Assembly (NCBI GenBank): GCA_905221605.1
Contig: CAJNDS010000787.1
Coordinates: 1-64,000, forward strand
DNA: 64,000 bases
Source: Symbiodinium natans
Taxonomy: Eukaryota; Sar; Dinophyceae; Suessiales; Symbiodiniaceae
Reading direction: 5' to 3'
Shown here: positions 1-11,149 of the stretch, piece after piece
Layout: each line of letters begins with the position of its first letter
Numbering within the stretch: position 1 is the first letter of the stretch
Translations under genes and position numbers: made by a program
The notes under the pieces: generated by a model
The model's database searches: none
The model's input: only the letters and a program-made list of their open reading frames with translations
Told to the model about the DNA's origin: nothing

Positions 1-180
1 CTCTCTCTCTCTCTCTCTGTGTTGTGTGGGTGTGTGCGCGCGAGTGCGTGCGCGCGTGTGTCTACGTGCGCGTGTCTGTGCTTGAAGTTGTCAGTGCGTA
101 CGTGCGTCGGTTGGCGCATGCGTCGGTGCGCGTGCGTGTTGGTGTATAGCGCGCGTCGGTGCGCGCGACGCGCGAACCCG
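1..180. repeat. CT then GT/CG-rich simple-sequence tract
   Basis: The window opens with a run of CT dinucleotides and continues as GTGTG/CGCG/TGCG-rich sequence to about 180. Open frames here are biased to Cys, Val and Arg by the repeat and are not genes. Confidence 0.8.
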
Positions 181-1060
181 TTTCATATTGACATGATTGA
201 TACGTACCCTAAGCATGTGCTGCATGGCGGAGCGGTTCTGCTGCCCCGAAACACCCAGCCTTTGCCTTCTTGCGCACGGACTGGAAGGTCCTGCCATGAG
301 GCAGCAATCATATAGTGTCGGATGTCCAACGCGGCATCAAGCGGGATGAAAGTTCCACCTACCTAGCGTATCTTATCATGCGAGCTTAAGATAAACATAT
401 TTTTGGGTTCTAGAGGCAGGCTTGGTTCCATGAAGCATGGCGTCTGCGACATTGGCGCATCGGACCAGGGCAACCTCGTCCCTCGCTCTGCACACCAACA
501 AAAAGAAGGCATCGTTGCACTAAACCCTAAACGCCTAAACCCTTTTGAAGCTGGACTTGCTGACGGCCAGACGCCCGCCGATCCCTAAACCCTAAACCCT
601 AAACCTTAAACCCTTTACAGCAGGCTTTGGGGTGATCTACGCCTGCAAGGATGCAAGAATCCACTCTCGATTCGTGCGACCAAAAGCCGATTCTGATGAT
701 GCCGACCATAAGCCCTGTGTGGACCCTTTTGCACATCAAGAGTGCTGCATTTTCTACAAACCTCTGCAAGCTTAGGGTTGGACATGGACTTGGGGTAGTT
801 GCTGTTTCCACGGCCCGCCTTCCAGTCAGTTCTTCGAACCCCTCGGAAGATCGTACTGCAGTACTCATTAGTGACGGAGCTCTGCGACATAGAGCCGTGG
901 AAAGTTTCACAAACAAACATCATATTGAGCAACATAACGTCTAGTCAAGTCGATTTGAGGAAGGTAGAACCGGCTCCCACAGCCCACGCTCTTAGCAAAG
1001 CCGGCAAAGCTTCGAGCACAAGCCAAAGGCCCCAAACCCCAGCGCGTGTATGGTTCTCAA
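181..1060. other. No convincing gene; short TTTAGGG-type tract
   Basis: Mixed sequence with degenerate CCCTAAA units at about 521-543 and 583-615. Several overlapping open frames of 60-106 codons exist on both strands at 599-1086, but none has a recognisable motif or plausible splice sites. I see no gene that can be supported. Confidence 0.4.
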
Positions 1061-1174
1061 ACTTACTGTTGGTTATTAGGGAATGAGGGAATGAGGATAA
1101 TGAGGTACCCTATATAAGCCCGGGATATAGGGTACCTCATTCCCTCATTCACTACTAACCAATAGTAAGCAAGT
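1061..1174. mobile_element. Foldback (MITE-like) element with long inverted arms
   Basis: The two halves are near-perfect inverted copies. The left arm begins ACTTACTGTTGGTTATTAG and the right arm ends with the complement of a close variant. The centre is a palindrome around CCCGGG flanked by GGTACCCTATAT and its complement. A diverged relative is at 38515-38604. No coding capacity, so it would be non-autonomous. Confidence 0.65.
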
Positions 1175-2918
1175 CAGGACCTATAGACCCTGCTATGCAC
1201 CCTTTCAACCTACACGCCGTCCCCACCTCTAAGCGCAACAGCCTCCAATATCCTTTCACAGGATCAACACGGCCCCTACACCCTAAACCCTTTTCTGCAT
1301 CTGGGCTTAACCCTTTTTTGCAACTGGACTCCTTGCTGCTAGGATGCCGCCATCTGGGCTTAACCCTAAACCCTAAACCCTCAACCCGAAACCCTAAACC
1401 CTCAACACGGGTGTCAAGGTGCCCTTGGTCCCCAAGCTTCCCGTCCTGCCGCGCACCTTGCCGGCCAGAAGATGCTGGCCTTGGCTGATCCCCATGCACG
1501 GCTGGAGTGCAGGGAATGGAGGTTTATATTCCTCTTTCGACTCGTTGGGTGTGAGGTCTCTGAAATTCTCTGAGGATGGGGGTCTTCAACGTCGACCGCA
1601 TAACATAGGCAAGGCAATGCTACATACATGAATGCAGAGTGTGAAGCTTGGCTTCGAGATTGCTGGAATGCCGTTCAGCAGGCTGAAGCTCCTGATTCAT
1701 TTAGGTCCTCTCCAGAGGCAAATTACAGCTGAACACCGCAAAGTCCTGCAGTAAGCAACCCCGGGATCATGTTTCCGAGCATCAGGCAGATAGTGCACTG
1801 CGCCGGCCCTCGCGTTGACACGGCTACCTAGAGAAGCTGCTGAGTCTATGGGAGTCTCAGGGGGCGAGCAAGAACTCAAGTCCTTGAAAGGGCAATTTTT
1901 GGCACAGCGGCCACGTGGCCAAGAAAAGCAGAATTGCTTGATGCTTGCTTGTGGGGCTTGACTTTTTGTTCGCACCAGAGCCTCACAAGATTAACGCTCA
2001 TCCCTCGTGATGCACCTATGTGGCTAGAACGACCAGAACCACCCGCCAACGCTTGCACACGCCCGACGCAAGCAACCGGCCCTTCTGGATCCTTTTGGTG
2101 CTTTCTTTGTAGGGTTTAGGGTTTAGGGTTTAGCGCGGGGCAGTCTCCCCACTTGAGGGATCGCACCGCGTGAGGGAGAGAGACTCTGGCACAAATGGGC
2201 GAGGGCAAGTGGGGCAAGTGGCCAACTATGCATACTTCTGCCGCCTCCAAGTTGGGCCGGCGGGGCCAAACCAATCAGCTCTTCCCGAGAAGCAAGTGGG
2301 AGCAAATTGGGGGCAAATTCAAATTGCCAGTTCTCAACTGTGCCCGCAACGTCACAGTGACAGTACACGCCGAAACATGCAAAAGGGGCAAAAACATGAT
2401 ATCTTGTAGACCAACTATGCGCTTTTTGAACCCGTGCTATGGAATGCGACTCATAGTTACTGTATATGTATATAATGTTACATATAGGTTTCAATAGTTG
2501 CATATTGTGTACGATGTATACTACAAGCACCAACAACAGCAAGCACTGGCAAGGGCCCCGGCCCTGAGCAGCGGAGCGCCGTTCCTGGAAGATGCGAAGT
2601 TTTAGAGGGTTTAGGGTCTTTCGACCCCCCCAGGCAGGGGACTTGTTGGGGTCCTTTTGTAAAGCGGGTCGATGAGAAAAGAATGCGTGCCGAGAATCAG
2701 AACAACCCCCCAAAGCAGTTCCTAGCCGAATGCGCCAGTGCGGAAGAATCTTGACGACCACTAAAACCTGAAACGCCAAGCCCCGGGCTTCTCAAATGAA
2801 GCACAAGGGGGAGTAGGCAGCAGAAGGTGTCCAGTCTTTTGCGTCGAGGGGCATCCCACAAGCTGACACTGCATGAAGCGACTTCTCCCGGGAGCCAACG
2901 ACTACTCCAACTTCGCCT
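1175..2918. other. Intergenic or intronic sequence with telomere-type tracts
   Basis: Contains CCCTAAA units at 1358-1405 and TTTAGGG units at 2110-2133. A stretch at about 1412-1490 reads on the minus strand as a GC3-rich open segment (including HLLAGKVRGRTGSLGTKG) and may be an exon, but it is isolated. The 218-codon minus-strand ORF at 2123-2779 resembles no family and crosses AT-rich repeats. Confidence 0.35.
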
Positions 2919-2922
2919 ATAT

Positions 2923-3026
2923 CTTAGTAGCCCATATTATGATAAGGGCACCCTTTTTGGGTTGCTTACTTGAAAAGGCAACTTTGAACCCCAAAGAAGG
3001 GAATAGGGTACCACTGGCCTACCAAG
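2923..3026. mobile_element. Introner-like element, copy 2 (TSD ATAT)
   Basis: A 104-bp element that begins CTTAGTAG and ends CTACCAAG, matching the inverted ends of the element at 47013-47137. It shares the internal motifs AAGGGCACCCTTTTTGG and GGGTACCACTG. It is flanked by a perfect 4-bp duplication, ATAT (2919-2922 and 3027-3030). Removing the element plus one ATAT joins open frames on both strands, so it probably interrupts a coding segment. The strand and splice sites of the host exon are not settled. Confidence 0.6.
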
Positions 3027-3030
3027 ATAT

Positions 3031-4290
3031 GCAGCCCGAGGATTCCCGAAGATTGCATCTTCTGGGCGAGTCTGAGTGCAAAGCTTCTCTCGCACAATGC
3101 ACCCATCGCTGCCGCGAAATGGTCCCTCCTCAGAACCCAGGTGTGTTTACAAGGATTCGGAAAAGCAACCCTTCACCACGTGTCAAAGGACCCCTTGAAG
3201 CTTGGAAGGCATTCTGACCATGTGCCCTATCCATGCAATCTCAAGCTGTCTGCTCAGCGAATTCAAACTGTGGGCCCATACCTTCACCCTCGAATTCACT
3301 CGGCAACAAGCCAGATAGCATCCGATTCTTCAAAACTGGCGGAGGTTATATACATGACTTGCCAAAGTCAACTGCATGGCCTGCTAGCATGCTGTGCCAG
3401 GAGCATACAGTGCGTTGACGTCTGCGCCCTTCTGCACGCAAATTTCCACACCCTGCCAGGAACCCGAAGGGGTGGGGACCACGATGGAATTCCTACACTA
3501 ATCAGGGTCCTTGGCAGCACAGACTTTTGTTCATCACTCTTTCCACCCCTACTTTTACACCATGAGAGAGGCCTAGCCTGCCAATTAGCCAAAGCCTTGT
3601 AGGGGTTCCACCTTGGACCCTTAAGGTTGTCCCCTTGGGTTTTGGGGACCCTGTTTAAGCATCTCTAAACATATATAAGGGCCATATTAGGAGTATATTA
3701 AGGGGAACCTTTAGGGGCACAACCTTAGGCGTACGAGTCTTCATCTCTTGAAGCCCAGTGCTATTTGAGTTCATAAGCCCCCCAAAAGTGTACACTTTCA
3801 GTTCTGTAGGGGATGAGAGCATCCCAAAAGTGTAAAATGTACTCCCGCCCTAAACCCTAACCCTAGACCCTAAACCCTGTGCTCAGCTACTAAGTATTTT
3901 AGCCTGGGATCCCTGGGCTCGGCCCCCGGCCTCGGGCCACTGCAGAAGGATCGCGGCCACGATGAGCCTTAAGGTTCGCTGGGAGACTTGGGTTTAGGGT
4001 TTAGGGTTTAGGGCTTATAGGGCTTATAGGGTTTCGACTCTCACACTGGCGCACACACTGGCGAGGCTCCGGGCGAATCCAAGACGCGACAACTGCATCA
4101 CATTGGAGACAGCTGGATAAGTTGCACTAGGTGAAGGGGCTCCGATGGAAGGAACCACCGATTGGCCACCGCTTCGACAGTCACAAAAGCAGGATGACTA
4201 ACAGTATACACCCAACATACTCCTCGGACTAAAGAAGCGCCGTAACACAAAGTTCGACTACACATTGGTAGTTCAGGAGGGTGCTGGTTA
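3031..4290. other. No supported gene; repeats and telomere-type tracts
   Basis: Holds open but unrecognised segments (3031-3140 and 3368-3602). It also has two dispersed repeats. The segment at about 3660-3735 recurs at 24206-24270, and the one at 3774-3816 recurs at 57606-57650. CCCTAAA and TTTAGGG tracts lie at 3851-3878 and 3990-4025. Confidence 0.4.
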
Positions 4291-4292
4291 TA

Positions 4293-4771
4293 CTAGGACC
4301 TAGACCACGATCGTGTAAACCCAAGCAAGATGTGCAACAGTATACACCCATCAACAAACCCAACTATGGCATCGCGGTCTCGATGTGGCGGCATGGCGTG
4401 TGGCGGCATGGGCTGGAGACAGCCGAGCTCGAACGCCAGAGAGCCCAACATCCCGGCCTCACCTTGGATGCCCTCCGCCCGCAACAAAGGCACCTCTGCG
4501 TGCCAGCTGGCGGTCGCTTCGCTCGGTGCACCAAACTGAGAGTTGGCCTCCATGCCCCTGAGCGCCTGGCTGGGTGGGGCGATAGGCTCCAAGTCAGCAC
4601 CTCTGGACCAGAATGAGCCACTTGCGCAGGGCCGGCACCTTGCTGGGCCCCTTGCGCAAGGCCGCCACCTTGCTGGGGTTCTTGCGCAAGGCCGCCACCG
4701 TGGCGAGCTTCAGTGTTCAAGTACCACAGCGTGAGTGGAAGGTACCTTGGATTCGGACGAGGCGGCCGCAC
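4293..4771 (-). pseudogene. Possible retroposed mRNA fragment downstream of a spliced leader
   Basis: On the minus strand this region lies directly downstream of the spliced-leader match at 4834-4854. The leader is followed by ordinary sequence and not by a splice donor, so this is not an SL RNA gene. It may be a processed copy of a trans-spliced mRNA. The region contains about three copies of a 30-bp tandem repeat (about 4625-4703, encoding variants of GGGLAQGAQQ). Two overlapping frames are open, 4364-4771 and 4293-4592. The latter has a gene-like, GC-rich third position. No family is recognised and no intact start can be argued. Confidence 0.3.
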
Positions 4772-4833
4772 ATAGTGTCGGCCGGTGGCCTTAAAAAGGG
4801 CGTGCAGTGCACAGCTAAGCTTTCACGAGATGG

Positions 4834-4854
4834 CTTGAGCCAAAATGGCTACGG
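4834..4854 (-). other. Dinoflagellate spliced-leader (DinoSL) sequence relic
   Basis: Read on the minus strand, these 21 bases equal positions 2-22 of the 22-nt DinoSL as I know it (CCGTAGCC...GGCTCAAG). The first base (4855) is C, where the consensus allows A, G or T. No GT donor follows CAAG, so this is not an SL RNA gene. Immediately upstream on the same strand the sequence becomes CCCTAAA repeat. This fits reverse transcription and integration of a capped, trans-spliced mRNA next to a telomere-type tract. Confidence 0.8.
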
Positions 4855-5181
4855 GGTTTAGGGTTTAGGGTTTTGAGGTTCTGTGCTTGACAGCTTAGCA
4901 GAGATACCCGCCCTAAACCCCAAAATCGAGTGTCCCAGGCCGACAAACCTTCGAGTTGAGATGATGGCTAGGGGTCTGTAAAGATTTAGAAGGGTTATAA
5001 GGCTTAGTCGATCTTAATATAATTGGGGGTTCTGGTTTGAGCGGGTTGAGGGGCGAGCGGGGGGGGGGGGGATGTGCACATGTCATCGACGGAGGGGAAA
5101 AGCGCGCCCTACCGCGGAGATACCAACTGTAGGCTGAGTAGCGCACTCAGATTTACAGCCACCTCAACCCCCCCCCCCCCC

Positions 5182-5254
5182 CAGAGACTCCAAAACCCCT
5201 TCATTAAGGAATACACTGTAAATCACTTAATTATAAGGGGTTTTGGAGTCTCTG
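5182..5254. mobile_element. Foldback element
   Basis: Perfect outer inverted repeat: CAGAGACTCCAAAACCCCTT at the left and its complement at the right, with a short AT-rich centre. A longer relative with the same CCAAAACCCCTTAATT core is at 49238-49347. Poly-C lies directly on the left side. Confidence 0.6.
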
Positions 5255-5261
5255 GGCACTG

Positions 5262-6544
5262 TCTGCAGTGTGTGCGCGAAGAGCAAGGCTAAGACTCCCA
5301 CACAGAGCCAGAACTGGTAACCTTGGGATTTCCGGTGTACGGTTTAAAGTTTAGGGTCGAACCCTAAACTGGACGGTCAAGGCTTTTTCCAATACCCCAA
5401 ACGATGCTCGAGATCTGAGCTTTGCCAAAAAATCCTAGGGTCTTAAACCTAAACCTTAGCGCTAAACCCTAAACCCTATAGGGCCCGTTCTCCAAGCGGC
5501 GGCATCGGCGCTGTTTCGTCACTTTCTGGGCGCCACCGGAGAGTCTCCCAGAAATCTGCGGTGGGCTCCACCTCCAATCGCGGCTGGCAAGATGGAAGAA
5601 CAAAATGTTATACTCTTTTATTGATATAATTAACACACACGTATATGTATATACTTATATGTATATATGTATATATATATATGTATATATATACGTATCT
5701 CATATGTATGTCTTACTATAACGATTTCTACATGTATGATGATTATTATTAGTTTGTACTTGGTGTTTTCCTTTGTTGTGTTTTGTTGCTGGGGGGGAGA
5801 TGCTGTCCAAGAAGCTTTTGGTTATCCGCTCAATCGTTTGTTTGCCTGAACCCTTTGTTTACCAACCTGGAGCTCCCTAAGGAGCCAGGGCCAACCTTTT
5901 GTAAACTGTGTGGAATCATCTCGTCTTTGCTTATTAGGGGCAGCTCCGCTAAGACATTCGGTCAAGTCGCACATCGACTACAGTACATGGCCACTAGAGT
6001 CACAATAGTAATTGAGTGATTCCTCACTGTGTTTCTTCGAGCTGCTTGATCACCAGCATCGGCTGGGTTTCACTGGCCATGAACAGAGTTTCTGGGGCCC
6101 AAGGCTCTTCAAGCCCACACGCCACATGCTCGGCACACCAAACAGGTACAAAAGCTCCTGAAGTTGTCCCCGAAATCCCCCCCCCCCCCCAAAAAAAAAA
6201 AAAAAAGACCTCCAAATCAGCCTCGAAGCTCCCATAGTCGCCCCTTGTAACTTGATTTAAAAGTTGTAGGTACGATAAAAACCACAACTACCGCAAGTTA
6301 TGAATGCCCAGTCTCATCAAGTAGGGCCCCCTATGTTGCGCTCGAAGGCTTTCAAGGAGGGCTTCAAATCCGAACTTGCCCGCCACATCCCCAAAAAGTC
6401 AGCCCCAAATTGCCCACAACCCCTAAACCCTTTTTCTGCTTCAGGTCTCCTGGAGGAATTGCCCTAAACCCTAAACTTCCCTAAGCCTTCAACCCTTCAC
6501 CCAGAGTAAGGGTTTTAGGGTTTTAGGGTTTTAGGGTTTAGCCT
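5262..6544. other. No firm gene; AT microsatellite, poly-C/poly-A junction, telomere-type tracts
   Basis: Includes ATATGT-type repeats at about 5636-5700 and a homopolymer junction of 14 C then 16 A at 6177-6206. Degenerate TTTAGGG/CCCTAAA tracts occur at 5449-5480, 6421-6430 and 6505-6541. A plus-strand open segment at about 5488-5592 reads like an exon (VLQAAASALFRHFLG) but is isolated. Confidence 0.4.
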
Positions 6545-7974
6545 CCCGACCCTGGCCTCCTGTCCCGGAGTGGCCCCAGAGCACAGCAGCTTCGACAAGG
6601 CCGGGCCATCGCGCTGCAACAAGGCGTCCATGGCCGTAAGCTGTCGGACCTCAGAAGGCCAGAAGGGGGTTATCTGGGGGAGATCATGATCAGGGTTTCG
6701 GGTTTAGGGATGAACCCTAAAAGGGGTTATGGTTAATATACCTGAAGAGGAATTCTAGTACTAGAGGACCTCAGGAAGCGGAAGGCAAGGGGTTTGAGGG
6801 ATGGGGTGGAGAGAGGGGGTGTAGGATTGGAAAGGGTTCGGGGTTGAAGGAGGTTGCGGGTTTAGGGAGATACAAGTAGGGGGGATAGGAATACATTGGG
6901 CATTGGGGCTTGGCACAACTTCGCTCAGGGGCTGAATGCCTGAAACCTTCCCCCGCCCGCAAGCCCATTTGGTCCCAGAAGCTGCTCCGTTGCGGCTCTC
7001 CGTCTTCTGGCCTTCCTGATCCTGGCGATCCTGACGGCAGTGGTCGGCTGTTTCTCAAAGAGAGTCGGTATGGCAACAAATCTAGCGGTGCCGTCGGTTG
7101 GGGGAACTCAGGCTCTAGAACCCTAAACCCCTCCCACGCCTCACATTGCTCAGCTTTGGGACCTGCTACCCTCCGCCAGCAATCGCCATCTTCCCAGTCG
7201 ATCGTGTCGCCGTCCGCGCTGAGGTAGCCGCGCACGTCCTCGTAGTCTGTGATGATGACACAGGTCCTTATAGGGGCTGAATAACCCAGTCCCAAAAAAG
7301 GGTTCACCTTTTATGTATATATATATATACATATATATCTATCTATCTATATATACATCCATATCTGTAAATACATACATATATATATATGTATATAGTA
7401 GGAGTCTATTAGAACCCAAAAGGTTCAAAAAGGCTTCCTACCCAGTCCCTAAGGGTCTCCGCATTCAGCACCTTGAGCTTCGAGTTGAAGCCGCCTTCGT
7501 GGAAGACGTTCCTTCCTGTCGTCAAAAGCGTGGGCTCTTGGGCCTTAGAATCCCCTAACCAACCCCTATGAAGGGCCTTTTTTAAGGGGTTCTAGGGTAT
7601 AATAGCCCATGTAGGAGTGTGTGTGGTTATAATCCCCAACCCTATAAAGGGCCTTTTTAAGGGGGTTATAGGGTATAATAGCCCATGTAGGAGTGTGTGG
7701 AGCTGCAATGCTGGTATGCTTACAGCTCGAAGGAAGCCTGAAGATATGGGCAGTTCTCTACACTAGGGCCCTTTTTTGGGGGGTCCTGTATATACGACGG
7801 CACCCTTATAGTAAGGAATCAAAAAAGGGGACCTAATTTAGAGAACCTGGCCGTGTAGCCCTAAACCCTAAACCCTAAACCCTAAACCATAGAAACCCAA
7901 AACCCTAAACCCTAAACCCTAAACCATCCTGAAATGATGACCGTGGTGGAGCTGGTGCTGTTCTCTACCGCCAT
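6545..7974 (-). CDS. Candidate intron-containing gene, several short exons, function unknown
   Basis: Several GC3-rich open segments lie in order on the minus strand. A possible first exon starts at an ATG at 7974 with good context. The next, about 7488-7545, is preceded by a TTCTAAG acceptor and includes EPTLLTTGRNVFHEGG. The clearest, 7163-7266, has an AAG acceptor and a GT donor and contains GYLSADGDTIDWEDGDCWRR, with repeated Asp-Gly and Trp-Asp-Gly-Asp. The last, about 6545-6653, contains LTAMDALLQRDGPALSKLL. I could not make every phase agree, so exons may be missing or may belong to more than one gene. Telomere-type repeats and a duplicated repeat (7561-7700) lie between the exons. No family is recognised. 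Confidence 0.3.
7561..7700. repeat. Tandem duplication of a dispersed repeat
   Basis: Two adjacent copies of about 65-75 bp share AAGGGCCTTTTT, then GGGTATAATAGCCCATG, then TAGGAGTGTGTG. Related single copies occur near 9990-10023 and 19290-19350. Confidence 0.6.
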
Positions 7975-8045
7975 TGTAGCTTCCTAAGCTGCCGCCCGAG
8001 ACAAGTGCGCGAAGACAGACACGCGGCTAAGCGGCTCAACAATAC

Positions 8046-8190
8046 TCCATATATATATATATATATATATAATACTAATCACAATAATATTAATAATAAG
8101 AATTATTATTATTATGATTATTATTATGTATGTATATATACATAAATGTATATACATAGGTATATATGTATATATATATATATGCAGAAA
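8046..8190. repeat. AT-rich microsatellite cluster
   Basis: (AT)n, (AAT/ATT)n and ATGTATAT tracts in succession. Similar clusters are at 5636-5700, 7313-7400, 15770-15830, 25380-25470, 37103-37170, 37973-38020, 50020-50097 and 60395-60438. Confidence 0.85.
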
Positions 8191-8328
8191 AACCTAGCTG
8201 AATAAACAATTTGTATGTATAGATGTACAAGTTATATACTTTGTTCTTTTAATCAGTACGTGCTACCTCCTAGTTGGAGGAAAACAAGGGCACATGACGC
8301 GGCAAAAAGGGTCAGTGGTGTGGCGCAC

Positions 8329-8540
8329 CAGGGTAGGTTGGTGGGATCGAGGCTTTCAGAGCTTGCCCTTGGCCTTCCAGGGCCTGCAATATCCCTAAAC
8401 CCTAAGCCCTAAACCCGTGCAGCTGCGTGGCCCAGAATCCATCAAAGGATGCGGAGGAGGTGTGGTCCAGCTCCGAGGGGGCTGACTGCTCCACATCTTC
8501 CGGATTGGTGGCCTCATATGGGTGGCTGTCGAAATGATGA
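8329..8540 (-). CDS. Two candidate exons, unknown product
   Basis: Exon 8329-8383 follows a TTGCAG acceptor, ends at a GT donor and reads ALEGQGQALKASIPPTYP. Upstream on the same strand, about 8425-8540 begins after an AAAAG acceptor and contains HPYEATNPEDVEQSAPSEL. Ending that exon at a GC donor after a Trp codon makes the two join in frame. A telomere-type tract lies in the intron. No family is recognised. The other strand is also open here, so the strand call is tentative. Confidence 0.3.
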
Positions 8541-8640
8541 TCCTTTTCGGGGGTACCCTAAAAATGTTCGGTCCCGTATTATAATAGGGATCCAAACAAG
8601 GACCATAACTTTGACAACCACCCAATATGGCGGCTTAAGA

Positions 8641-10400
8641 TAATTGGGGTACCTTATTAGAGTCCTTTTGTAAGGGGACCCCTACACTTGGGGGGGTGAA
8701 TGTAAGGGGTAGACCCCCAAAATGGTAGGATTCCCGAAGAACGCCAATAAGGTGCCCCTGTAGCTGGGCTCAGGCACATCTTTTTAGACTCACATGCCTG
8801 GAGAGCTTCAAGGGCTCTGCGATGTCTGGGCGTGTGCAGAGGCTCTTTTGCTGAGCATGGCTACTTTGAGAACCGCACAACACTATTCTGTGCGGGCTAT
8901 ATCTGCACGGCCCCATAAGGAATGATGTGCAAATCGCTGAACTACGCGTTTGGGTTCTTAAGGCAAGGTATTGCTGACTCTGTGACTCCAAGAGGCGTAC
9001 GTCCACCTGCTGGGCATCGCCACATCCGGCAAATTCTCACCCTAAGCACATGAAAAACAGGCGTCAAACCGCCTTGGGACTGTAATTTGTGAATCTACTG
9101 TTGTGCACTTGCGCTCAAAGGCTGTAACGGCCACAGCTTCCTTCTCCTCCTCCTGCTACCCGACGCCGAGAATGTAAGAGCCCCAACCTCATGTGTGTGT
9201 TTGGGATTCTGCGCCATGTCTTCCTAGAGAGGACTCTCTCGCTTCGAGCGTTTGGGCATCCAGGATTTGGGGCAGGGCTAGGACACCAAACCCCTAACCT
9301 TAAAGAGGCTTTGGGGCATGTTGCGTGATCTTGGAGCTTTTGTTCTGCAATGCTTGAGCCAAAAGAGGAGGCGAGAGCCACGCCTCGGGTTTTCAGGATC
9401 GGAGGGCCTCGGGCGCTGAGGGCTGCTACGAGGGTTCCCCCGGACACAGAAGCCAGACATTGAGTTGGCCTTTGAATGCCACGTAGACGCAGGGTATGGT
9501 GTGTCCACCCTAAACCCTAAACCCTAAACCCTAAACCCTAAACCCTAAAACCCGAAGTTCTGGCAATTGTATATCCTGTCCTCTGATCTGACGCAATCCC
9601 TGCTGGACTCTGTGGCTGTAAGGGAACACCGTTGCTTGAAGGGAAGATCAAAAAAACCTGAGTTTGAAGCCCTGTCCAGGGGTCGAGGGCGTGGCAACGA
9701 CGACCACTAATGTCGCAAGAGAAGCCGCACATTACTTTTTCCCTAAACCTCACCCCCTAATGTACTAATGAAGAAAGATCCCTAAACCATACAGGGTTTA
9801 GGGTTTAGGGCAAACCCTGAACCCTAAAACCCTGGGCTTCGGGTCGGGATTGAGGGGTTGCGTGGCACCCAGAGATCCCCAAACTAGCCCGGAATGACGG
9901 CTTACAGTGCGCGGTTTCGTGTTTAGGATCCAGTACTTCCAGGACGGGCTATTCCACCCTATAACCCCAAAAAAAAGCCGTTTATAGGGTTGATTATGGG
10001 GATTATAGGGCCTAATAGCCCATCCTGGATACAAGTGGCCTTATAAGGAACCCGTTCTAACCACAACTGCCACGAATTATATCCCTACTCAGAAGTGTCC
10101 ATGGTCCTCCAAGTAGGCAAATGAATCACACAACTGGCTTGAGGTCGTAAAGCCAAAGCGTCTGGTCCTAGATTTCACGAGCTTTCTTCTGTACTTATAA
10201 GTGGGGTCTTAACCAGGTGATAAACGAACTACAACCACCCTACTCAGAACCCTACGTAAATGTACCTGTGAACCTCCAAGTAAACCTGGGAACTTCTTGA
10301 CAGCAGCTCGTCTGTTCTACTTCGAGATGGCCTTCGGCCACTAAGCCTGTACAAACGCTGTCGCAAAAGCGCACCATGTCTGAGTTTAGGCTGCGACACT
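8641..10400. other. No firm gene; telomere-type tracts and dispersed repeats
   Basis: Open frames at 9115-9508 (minus) look gene-like in part (for example SMSGFCVRGNPRSS) but match no family. CCCTAAA runs are at 9509-9550, and TTTAGGG with CCCTAAA is at 9786-9835. Repeat fragments are at 9958-10023 and 10040-10260. Confidence 0.35.
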
Positions 10401-10410
10401 GTTCCTAAAT

Positions 10411-10600
10411 ATGACCCTCCTAAACCCAAGAAAGTAAAAGACATAATATATCCCAAGGGCCTCCTAAACCCCAGAAAGTAAAAGATATCATGTATCCCAA
10501 GGGCCTACCTAACCCAAGAAAGTAAAAGACACAATATATCCCAAGGGCCTACCTAAACCCAAGAAAGTAAAAGATATAATCCAAAGGGCCTACCTATAGA
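10411..10600. repeat. Tandem repeat, four units of about 45-55 bp
   Basis: Four imperfect copies of a unit with CCTAAACCCAAGAAAGTAAA, then AGAYATAATATATCCC and AAGGGCCT. Length varies slightly between copies. No coding signal. Confidence 0.8.
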
Positions 10601-10703
10601 CTATCTGGGCCCTTTCGGGTTGAAGAGCAAAGAGTAGATTGACGGTTCACCTAAGATGCATGCCAGGGCTCCCGAACGCTCAACCCCAGACCTGCAGAAA
10701 GCG

Positions 10704-10740
<37 letters not shown>
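10704..10740. repeat. Poly-C run of 37 bases
   Basis: Uninterrupted C from 10704 to 10740, followed by A-rich and AT-rich sequence to about 10880. The length may be unreliable in the assembly. Confidence 0.85.
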
Positions 10741-10741
<1 letters not shown>

Positions 10742-11032
10742 CCAACAAAAAAAGAACACAAATAAACAAATAAATAAATAAATACATATATATATATATG
10801 TATTAATTAAAATAAAAATATTAATAATAATTATAATAATAACAATAATAATAAGAATAATAGTAGTAATAATAATAAAACATACAAACGTGCTCTGGCA
10901 TGTTCTGGCCACGGCCATCCCCAGCACAGTAAAACCAATAAGGCAGAAACCGATGCCTGCGCAGCCAGCAACCCTCCTGGCGCATTAACTGAAGCCATGT
11001 GGATGATGCCCGTAGCCCGGACTTGCTCCTGA

Positions 11033-11144
11033 CTGGGCTGCACTTAGGAGGGTAGCTATAAATCCAATTTTTAGCTGCCTTCTTAAGAAACCCAATGAAC
11101 CCAAAAAGGCTAAGGATCTAAAGTCACAGTAAAGAACCACAAAG
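11033..11144 (+). mobile_element. 112-bp MITE family, copy 1 (TSD CTGA)
   Basis: One of six same-orientation copies, five of exactly 112 bp, starting CTTGGCTGCACTT (here CTGGG) and ending AAGTACCACAAAG (here AAGAACCACAAAG). The ends are imperfect inverted repeats (CTTnGnnGnACTT). An inner palindrome has arms AGCTAAAAATT and AATTTTTAGCT. This copy is flanked by CTGA on both sides. Confidence 0.75.
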
Positions 11145-11149
11145 CTGAA

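Noticed and set aside
2123-2779. 218-codon minus-strand ORF
   Set aside because: No recognisable motif, AT-rich low-complexity middle, runs from telomere-type repeat through dispersed repeat, and starts without support.
9353-9364. 12-base match to the 3' end of the spliced leader
   Set aside because: It falls inside a gene-like open frame on the same strand (RLLFWLK), so it is better explained as coding sequence than as a leader relic.
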